A stretch of DNA of 11,207 bases from Deinococcus sp. (lineage in GTDB: Bacteria > Deinococcota > Deinococci > Deinococcales > Deinococcaceae): positions 1 through 11,207 of the forward strand of contig JAUNHF010000032.1 of NCBI GenBank assembly GCA_030524065.1, in the 5' to 3' direction. Within the stretch, counting starts at the first letter, position 1. The number at the start of each line of letters is the position of its first letter. The position numbers and the translations under genes are program-made. The notes under the pieces were generated by a model. That model made no database searches, was not told the DNA's origin, and saw only the letters and a program-made list of their open reading frames with translations. Positions 6,410 to 11,207 of this stretch are shown here, one piece after another.

Positions 6410-7397
6410 ATGTTACTCATCACCGGGGCGGCCGGACACCTTGGAAATGTTCTGATCCGCCACCTCCTAGAGCGCGGCTACACCGATATTCGGGCGATGG
6501 TTCTCCCCGGTGAGGACCGCACGCCGCTGGCCGGCCTGAAGGTCGAGATTGTCGAGGCCGACATCACCCGGCCCGAGATGCTGCCCGCCGCCTTTCAGGG
6601 CGTGAGCCGGGTGATGCACCTTGCCTCGCTGGTCAGCATCGGGGACGCCGCCGAGGACGTGATCCAGCGCGTGAACGTGGAAGGAACGCGCAACATCATT
6701 GAAGCGAGCAAGGCGGCCCAGGTGCAGCGGTTGCTGTATGTGGGCAGCGTCCACGCTTTTGCCCGGCCCAGCGGCCCTTTGCTGGACGAACGGGTGCCCC
6801 TTGCCGAGCAAAGCTCCGCTCCCTACGAGCGCACCAAGGCGGCCGCCACCCGCCTGGTGCTGGACGCCTCATCCGAGCTGGATACGGTGGTGGCGGCGCC
6901 CAGCGGCGTGTTCGGGCCGTTCGACTTCAAGCGCAGCGAGGTGGGCACCAACTTCCGCAAGTGGATTACCAAGCCTGCGACCATGATGTTGCCGGGCGGC
7001 TACGATTTTGTGGACGTGCGCGACGTGGCCGAGGGCCTGCGCCTGGTGCTGGAACGGGGCCAGCGCGGTGAGGCTTATCTGCTGGGCAACGAGTGGACCG
7101 AGATGGCCGAAATGGCGCGGCAGGTGATGCACCAGGCGCACGGCCGCGCACGGGTCACGCTACTGCCGCTGTTCCTGGCCCATCACGTTGCCAGGGTCAG
7201 CCTGTGGGGCAGCAAACGCCGGGGCGTGCGCCCAGTGCTGACGCCTTACAGCCTGGAAACCCTGCTGGCCCTACCGCCTGGACTGGAACAAAGCCCGCAC
7301 CGAGCTGGGCTATACGGTGCGGCCCATCCACCAGACGGTCGAGGACACCGTGAAATGGTGGCAGGAGAATCCCAACGCCGGGGGCGGCCGCCGCTGA
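6410..7397 (+). CDS. NAD-dependent epimerase/dehydratase, frameshifted near 3' end
   Basis: This is an extended short-chain dehydrogenase/reductase acting on a nucleotide sugar or a related substrate. The Rossmann motif TGAAGHLG (5-12) binds NAD(P). S113 and Y139-x-x-x-K143 (YERTK) form the catalytic triad. The frame reads well to LTPYSLETLLA, ending at about 7270. There it breaks. The expected ending continues in the +1 frame from 7272 as YRLDWNKARTELGY and so on to the stop at 7395-7397, giving about 328 residues, the normal family length. Unshifted, the frame runs to 7495 with an Arg/Pro-rich tail unlike the family. I chose the ATG at 6410 rather than the in-frame GTG at 6383 because the Rossmann strand begins directly there. 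Loss of the last 41 residues would probably harm the enzyme. This may be a real pseudogene or a sequencing error. Confidence 0.85.
7259..7277 (+). other. Frameshift site in the epimerase gene
   Basis: Frame 0 reads through CTG GCC, then CTA CCG. The conserved continuation, TAC CGC CTG GAC TGG, is offset by +1. One extra C in the CCC run at 7269-7271, or loss of two bases (for example AA from an original GCCAACTAC, giving the family-like LLANYRLDW), would each explain it. No classical slippery heptamer is visible. Confidence 0.8.
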
Positions 7398-7412
7398 GGT
7401 GCCCTTTTCGGT

Positions 7413-7447
7413 GGGGCCTTCTGGGAGAACCTGGCCGCCAGAGCCCC
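7413..7447 (+). terminator. Possible hairpin after the epimerase
   Basis: GGGGC (7413-7417) pairs with GCCCC (7443-7447), and TCTGG (7420-7424) pairs with CCAGA (7438-7442). This gives a 10-bp stem with a 2-base bulge and a 13-base loop, 15 bases after the corrected stop. No T-run follows, so a terminator role is weak. A second small hairpin, GTGCC/GGCAC at 7519-7534, lies nearer to clpA. Confidence 0.3.
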
Positions 7448-7556
7448 GTGGACCGAGCAGCGCAGACGCCAAACGCCCGGCAGGACGGCAGATAAAGCCT
7501 TGTTTTCCGCTGGGCTGGGTGCCTTGCTGGGCACGGTGTCGCCCGAACCCCTGCTC

Positions 7557-7571
7557 TAGACTTGGGGCATG
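7557..7571 (+). promoter_or_regulatory. -10 box of clpA transcription unit
   Basis: TAGACT (7557-7562) stands 6 bases (TGGGGC) before an ATG at 7569, the same geometry as the other leaderless promoters. That ATG is not in the clpA frame. It opens a 21-codon leader ORF. Confidence 0.55.
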
Positions 7572-7634
7572 ACCGTCCCCACTCTGCCTGCGGGCTTTCC
7601 CCCATCTTCCAGCCAACGGACCGGCCCGCTGTGA
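7569..7634 (+). CDS. Leaderless 21-codon leader ORF overlapping clpA
   Basis: The ATG at 7569 is placed for leaderless initiation from the clpA promoter. It opens a 21-codon ORF beginning MTVPTLPAGFPP and ending in RTGPL. It stops at TGA 7632-7634, which overlaps the clpA GTG at 7631 as GTGA. The clpA start has no Shine-Dalgarno sequence, so ribosomes finishing this peptide could restart on clpA. The peptide is proline-rich with a PP pair and shows no membrane or secretion signal. No homologue is known to me. The alternative is a single-base sequencing error that split a longer ClpA N-terminus. Against that, ClpA proteins align from the GTG onwards, so the extra residues would not belong to the known N-domain. 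The ORF was too short for ordinary gene calling. Confidence 0.5.
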   Translation: MTVPTLPAGFPPSSSQRTGPL

Positions 7635-9877
7635 TTTCCGATTCCCTGCAAGTCTCGATTGGCCGGGCCGCCGACTATGCCCGGCAGGCCGGACACGAGT
7701 ACATCACCCCCGAGCATCTGTTGCTGGCACTGACCCACGACCCGGACGCGGTGGGCGCTTTTCACGCGCTGGGAGTGGACCTGGGACGCCTGCAAAGCGA
7801 CCTTGAAGGTGTGCTGGCGACTTTCGGGAGTGTAGAGGGTGCCGACGACGTGCGCGAATTTAGCGCCGGCTTTCACCGGGTGGTGCAGGGCGCGGTGCTG
7901 CAACTGCACGCCAGCAGCAAGGAAACTGAGCAGGCCACCGGAGCGCGGGTGCTGGCCGAGCTGCTGGAAGAAGAAGACAGCTTTGCCCGCTGGGCGCTGG
8001 AAACCCAGGGCGTAACCCGCCTGGCGGTGCTGGAATACCTGTCGCACGGGCTGGGAGGAAGCCACCGGGGCGCCGCTGAGGCGGGCAGCGTGGAGCACGC
8101 CGCAGGGGCAGAGCCAGTTTCAGCGCTGGAAGCCTACGCGGACGACCTGACCGCCGGGGCGCAGGCGGGCCGCTTTGATCCCCTGATCGGGCGGGCGGCG
8201 GAGCTGGAGCGCACGCTGCACATCCTGGCGCGACGCCAAAAGAACAACCCCGTGCTGGTGGGCGAACCCGGCGTGGGCAAAACCGCGCTGGCCGAGGGTC
8301 TGGCGCAGCGCATCGCCAGCGCCGACGTGCCCCCTTTCTTGCAGGGCGCCAGCGTGTACGCCCTGGACCTGGGCGCCCTGACCGCTGGCACCCGCTACCG
8401 GGGCGACTTCGAGGAGCGGCTCAAGAATCTTCTGCGCGAGCTTGAAGGCCAAAACGCCGTACTGTTTGTAGACGAACTGCACATGCTGGTGGGGGCCGGG
8501 CGCACTGAGGGCGGCAGCATGGACGCGGCGGGCCTGCTCAAGCCGGCGCTAGCACGCGGCAGCTTGCGGGTGCTGGGAGCCACCACCCCCGCCGAACTGC
8601 GCCACCTGGAAGCGGACCGGGCGCTGTGGCGGCGCTTTAGCACGGTGACGGTGCCCGAGCCGAGCGAAGCCGAAGCGCTGGAGATTATCCGGGGGCTGAG
8701 CGGCCATTACGCCGAGCATCACAGGGTCAGCTACACGGACGAAGCCCTGGAAACGGCGGTGCGCCTGAGCGTGCGCCATCTCAAGGACCGCTTCCTCCCC
8801 GACAAGGCCATTGACGTGCTGGACGAGGCAGGGGCGGCCCGCTCCAGCCGGGGCGAGGGCGGCGAAATCAGCGCGGAGGACATCGAAGCCACTGTCTCGC
8901 GCCTGGCCCGCGTGCCGCTGGGCACCGTCCGGGCGGATGAAGCCCAGAGCCTCGCCACGCTGGAAGCCGACCTGAAAGCCCGCGTATACGGCCAGGACGA
9001 AGCGGTGCAGGCGGTCAGCCACGCGGTCAAGCTGGCCCGCGCCGGCCTGCGCGCCGAGGGCAAGGTGCAGGGCGCGTTTCTGTTTGCCGGGCCTACGGGC
9101 GTGGGCAAGACCGAGCTGGCCCGCGCCCTGGCCGACCGGCTGGGACTGACACTCTCGCGCTTTGACATGTCGGAGTATCAGGAAAGCCACTCGGCGGCGC
9201 GCCTGATCGGGGCTCCTCCCGGCTACGTGGGCTTTGACCAGGGCGGGCTGCTCACCGATGCGGTCAGCAAAGACCCCCACTCGGTGCTGCTGTTCGATGA
9301 AATCGAAAAGGCGCACCCGGACGTGTACAACCTCTTTTTGCAGCTGATGGACTACGGCACCCTGACCGACCACACCGGCAAAAAGGTGGATGCACGCGGC
9401 TGCATCGTTATCTTTACGACCAATGCGGGCGCCGCCGAAGCCGCCAGCGGGCTGGTGGGCTTTGGGACACGCAGCGCCCAGGGGCAGCAGGAAGCGGCGG
9501 TGAAGCGCGCCTTCACGCCAGAGTTCCGCAACCGGCTGGACGCCACGTTGTACTTCCGCCCGCTGGCCCCTTCGGTCATGGGACAGGTGGTGGACAAGTT
9601 CGTGGCCGAGCTGCGTGGGCGGCTGGCCGAGCGGGGCGTGCGCCTGAGCGTCTCCCCCGCCGCCCGCGCCCGTCTGGGCGAACTGGGCTACGACCCGGCG
9701 CTGGGCGCCCGCCCGCTGGGCCGGGTGATTGAGGAGCGGCTCTCGCGCCCGCTGGCCGACGCCCTGCTGTTTGGGGAACTGCGCGGAGGCGGCGCTGTAA
9801 AGGTGGGAGTCAAGGGCGGCGAGGTGCGGCTGGACGTGACTCAATCCACAGCCTTGCAGCAGACCCCCCCAACATAA
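7631..9877 (+). CDS. clpA: ATP-dependent Clp protease ATP-binding subunit ClpA
   Basis: ClpA is a hexameric AAA+ unfoldase that feeds proteins into ClpP. From the GTG at 7631 it has 748 residues, close to E. coli ClpA (758). Its first residues (start-ISDSLQVSI) align with the E. coli start, which fixes the initiation site. Order: N-domain (1 to about 145, with HEYITPEHLLLALTHDP), linker, D1 with Walker A GEPGVGKT (211-218) and Walker B ending D281-E282, then D2 with Walker A GPTGVGKT (487-494) and Walker B ending D556-E557 (LLFDEIEKAH). VGF at 609-611 occupies the place of the IGL/IGF loop that docks into ClpP. There is no UVR or coiled-coil middle domain, which separates it from ClpC and ClpB. 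The nearby clpS supports the assignment. ClpP is not in the window. No Shine-Dalgarno sequence precedes the GTG; translation is probably coupled to the leader ORF. Confidence 0.96.
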   Translation: MISDSLQVSIGRAADYARQAGHEYITPEHLLLALTHDPDAVGAFHALGVDLGRLQSDLEGVLATFGSVEGADDVREFSAGFHRVVQGAVLQLHASSKETEQATGARVLAELLEEEDSFARWALETQGVTRLAVLEYLSHGLGGSHRGAAEAGSVEHAAGAEPVSALEAYADDLTAGAQAGRFDPLIGRAAELERTLHILARRQKNNPVLVGEPGVGKTALAEGLAQRIASADVPPFLQGASVYALDLGALTAGTRYRGDFEERLKNLLRELEGQNAVLFVDELHMLVGAGRTEGGSMDAAGLLKPALARGSLRVLGATTPAELRHLEADRALWRRFSTVTVPEPSEAEALEIIRGLSGHYAEHHRVSYTDEALETAVRLSVRHLKDRFLPDKAIDVLDEAGAARSSRGEGGEISAEDIEATVSRLARVPLGTVRADEAQSLATLEADLKARVYGQDEAVQAVSHAVKLARAGLRAEGKVQGAFLFAGPTGVGKTELARALADRLGLTLSRFDMSEYQESHSAARLIGAPPGYVGFDQGGLLTDAVSKDPHSVLLFDEIEKAHPDVYNLFLQLMDYGTLTDHTGKKVDARGCIVIFTTNAGAAEAASGLVGFGTRSAQGQQEAAVKRAFTPEFRNRLDATLYFRPLAPSVMGQVVDKFVAELRGRLAERGVRLSVSPAARARLGELGYDPALGARPLGRVIEERLSRPLADALLFGELRGGGAVKVGVKGGEVRLDVTQSTALQQTPPT

Positions 9878-9890
9878 ACTTGGGGGCTTC
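9866..9890 (+). terminator. Terminator hairpin spanning the clpA stop codon
   Basis: CCCCCAA (9866-9872) pairs perfectly with TTGGGGG (9880-9886) around a 7-base loop CATAAAC that contains the clpA TAA stop. The tail CTTCTTC is only moderately T-rich, so efficiency is uncertain. A terminating ribosome would cover the hairpin, which could couple termination of transcription to the state of translation. Confidence 0.6.
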
Positions 9891-9964
9891 TTCAGACCGT
9901 TATCCAATGGGTAGAGGGCAAGGCGGCGAGCCAAGGTGCCCAGCTTCCGGTCCCAGCGCCGCGC

Positions 9965-9981
9965 TAAGCTGACACGCGATG
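9965..9981 (+). promoter_or_regulatory. -10 box of leaderless promoter, YmdB-type gene
   Basis: TAAGCT (9965-9970) precedes the ATG at 9979 by 8 bases (GACACGCG). No Shine-Dalgarno sequence is present. The rest of the 101-base gap after clpA holds only the clpA terminator and unassigned sequence. Confidence 0.55.
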
Positions 9982-10764
9982 AAGGTTCTTTTTGTGGGTG
10001 ACGTGTATGGACAGCCAGGGCGGCGGGTGGCGGGCGAGCACCTGCCGCTGATTGCCCCAGGCTATGACTTTGTGATCGTGAACGCCGAGAACTCTGCTGG
10101 GGGGTTCGGCGTGCATTTTGACGCCGCCACCCGGCTGCTGGAAGCGGGCGCCCACTGCCTGACACTGGGCAATCACGCCTGGGACCACAAGGATATCGGG
10201 CTGCTGCTGGGGCAGCCGAACAAATTTCCCATCGTGCGGCCGCTGAACTACTCGGACCCGCAGACGCCGGGCGTGGGCTGGCGCACCTTTGAGGTGGGCG
10301 AGGCCGGCGAGCGCCTGACCGTGGTGAACCTGCTGGGCCGGGTCTTTATGGGCGAAAGCGCCAATCCCTTTACGGCGGTGGACAAGCTGCTGGAGCGCGA
10401 CGACCTGGGCAGCGTGTTCGTGGATTTTCACGCCGAAACCACCAGCGAAAAGGCCGCGATGGGCTGGCACCTGGACGGCCGCGTGGCCGCTGTGATCGGC
10501 ACGCATACCCACGTCGCCACCGCCGACACCCGCATCTTGCCCGGTGGCACCGGCTTTCAGACCGACGCCGGCTTTACCGGGCCGGTGAACAGCGTGATCG
10601 GCGCGAACCCCGCCGAGCCGCTGCAAGCCTTCTTGACCGAGCGCCGGCACCGCTTTCAGGTGGCGGAAGGTCCCGCCATGCTCAATGGAGTCAGCCTTGA
10701 GATTTCCGGGGGCCGTTGCCTGGGCATCGAGCGCTACCGCTACGAGGAACCGGCGGAGGAGTGA
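9979..10764 (+). CDS. YmdB family metallophosphoesterase (2',3'-cyclic-nucleotide phosphodiesterase type)
   Basis: This 261-residue protein belongs to the YmdB/TIGR00282 family of calcineurin-like phosphoesterases, typified by Bacillus subtilis YmdB (a 2',3'-cAMP phosphodiesterase) and the structurally studied DR1281 of D. radiodurans. The dinuclear metal site is complete: D8 in [10 protein letters not shown]37-N38 in NAENSAGG, N65-H66 in [10 protein letters not shown]151 in [10 protein letters not shown], and H176 and H178 in [10 protein letters not shown]. In place of the usual GD-x-H, GDxxG and NHE motifs, this arrangement is the family hallmark. The length is normal. The protein is cytosolic, with no signal peptide. 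It may act in RNA turnover or cyclic-nucleotide signalling; the physiological substrate in Deinococcus is not shown by the sequence. It starts from its own leaderless-type promoter and is followed, with a 4-base overlap, by an acetyltransferase gene. Confidence 0.93.
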   Translation: MKVLFVGDVYGQPGRRVAGEHLPLIAPGYDFVIVNAENSAGGFGVHFDAATRLLEAGAHCLTLGNHAWDHKDIGLLLGQPNKFPIVRPLNYSDPQTPGVGWRTFEVGEAGERLTVVNLLGRVFMGESANPFTAVDKLLERDDLGSVFVDFHAETTSEKAAMGWHLDGRVAAVIGTHTHVATADTRILPGGTGFQTDAGFTGPVNSVIGANPAEPLQAFLTERRHRFQVAEGPAMLNGVSLEISGGRCLGIERYRYEEPAEE

Positions 10765-11207
10765 AGCCGGCCCACTTCCCGCGCGAACTCCGCACGTCGC
10801 GGCTGCTGCTCCGTGCCCCCGACCCTGCCGACGCCGAAGCTTCTTTGGCCGCGCAACTGGCCTCACGCACCGAGCTGCGGCGCTCGATGGTCTGGGCGCA
10901 GGAGGAGCCGACGCTGGCGCAGATTCGTGAAAATCTAGCCGGGGCCGCCGAGCGTTTTGCCAGCGGCGAGCAGTTGCGTTACCACGTCTGGGACGCGGCA
11001 GGGCGGGAGTTTATCGGGTCAAGCGGCTTTCACGCGCTGGACTGGCGGGTGCCCAAAGGGGAAATTGGCTACTGGGTAGCAACTCCTCACACCGGCCAGG
11101 GCTACGCGCTAGAGGTGGCGCAGGCCCTGACCCACTTTGGGCTGGCCGCGCAGGAGCACGGCGGCCTAGGCTTTCGCCGACTGGAACTCCGCTGTGATCC
11201 CCTGAAC
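10761..11207 (+). CDS. RimJ/RimL-type GNAT acetyltransferase, 3' end beyond window
   Basis: The first 149 residues of a GNAT enzyme are visible. The start is the GTG at 10761, which overlaps the preceding stop as GTGA. The opening [19 protein letters not shown] is typical of the RimJ/RimL branch (family pattern: L-x-T-x-R-L-x-L-R). The central G-E-I-G-Y-W-V segment (100-106) and [16 protein letters not shown] (112-127) form the acetyl-CoA loop with the usual G-x-G-Y-A-x-E. The visible end [11 protein letters not shown] (139-149) is the strand that normally leads into N-x-x-S. GGAGGA directly before the GTG is too close for an ideal ribosome binding site, so coupling to the upstream gene is likely. 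An in-frame ATG at 10887 would remove the conserved N-terminus. RimJ/RimL enzymes acetylate ribosomal proteins, but many relatives act on other amines. Confidence 0.85.
   Translation, partial: MKPAHFPRELRTSRLLLRAPDPADAEASLAAQLASRTELRRSMVWAQEEPTLAQIRENLAGAAERFASGEQLRYHVWDAAGREFIGSSGFHALDWRVPKGEIGYWVATPHTGQGYALEVAQALTHFGLAAQEHGGLGFRRLELRCDPLN

Noticed and set aside
7498..7568. Possible riboswitch or attenuator before clpA, based on the TTGTTTTCC run and small GTGCC/GGCAC hairpin
   Set aside because: Both lie upstream of the -10 box, so they would not be in the clpA transcript if it is leaderless. The hairpin has only five pairs.
7562..7630. In-frame TTG at 7562 as the clpA start
   Set aside because: The added residues do not match ClpA N-domains, and the TTG overlaps the -10 box. 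The GTG at 7631 aligns with known ClpA starts.
8549..10165. 538-codon open frame on the minus strand across clpA and the next gene
   Set aside because: It is antisense to two certain genes, rich in Ala/Arg/Gln/His, with no recognisable domain; a shadow of GC-rich coding sequence. The same applies to 3771-4838 and 9964-10866 on the minus strand.
1..11207. Mobile elements, CRISPR arrays, tRNA or rRNA genes, toxin-antitoxin or phage-defence genes
   Set aside because: Searched by eye on both strands. No terminal repeats with a transposase, no regularly spaced repeats, no tRNA-like cloverleaf and no defence-type domains were found.

Overview
The window reads as a stretch of Deinococcus chromosome (Deinococcota). 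It is GC-rich, its genes are tightly packed, and almost every transcription unit carries a TANNNT -10 box only 5-10 bases before the start codon. That is the leaderless-mRNA architecture known from Deinococcus. The protein set (GatB, ClpS, ClpA, a YmdB/DR1281-type phosphodiesterase) is ordinary housekeeping. I see no insertion sequence, prophage, CRISPR array, tRNA or rRNA. The assignment rests on pattern recognition, not on a database search.

Layout, left to right. Bases 123-908 hold a two-gene unit: a DUF456 membrane protein and a small membrane-anchored protein with a ribosomal L7/L12-like C-terminal segment. It converges on, and overlaps by 32 bp, a minus-strand CPBP intramembrane protease (877-1896). 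The protease is divergent from a secreted repeat protein (2059-2562) with seven 19-20-residue repeats, probably a small beta-helix. Next is gatB (2734-4179), tightly coupled to a six-helix membrane protein of unknown function (4182-4904). That gene overlaps a convergent DoxX-family gene (4896-5360, minus) by 9 bp. A divergent promoter region leads to a GNAT acetyltransferase (5500-6021).

The proteolysis block follows: clpS (6052-6378), an NAD-dependent epimerase with a frameshift near its 3' end (6410-7397), and clpA (7631-9877). The clpA promoter directs a leaderless 21-codon ORF (7569-7634) whose stop codon overlaps the clpA GTG as GTGA, so clpA is probably translated by coupling to a leader peptide. 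A hairpin that spans the clpA stop codon probably ends the unit.

The right end holds a YmdB-family metallophosphoesterase (9979-10764), overlapped by 4 bp by a RimJ/RimL-type acetyltransferase (from 10761) that runs off the window.

Genes with their own promoter are apparently leaderless. Downstream genes in a unit use a Shine-Dalgarno sequence or a stop/start overlap instead. ClpS and ClpA together form the N-degron adaptor and the unfoldase of the ClpAP protease. GatB belongs to the GatCAB amidotransferase, which makes Gln-tRNA and/or Asn-tRNA. No gene-free stretch exceeds 300 bases. The longest gaps (1897-2058, 2563-2733, 5361-5499, 7398-7568, 9878-9978) hold promoters and a few hairpins. 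The most interesting items are the clpA leader ORF, the perfect inverted repeat touching the epimerase start codon, the epimerase frameshift, and the repeat protein.
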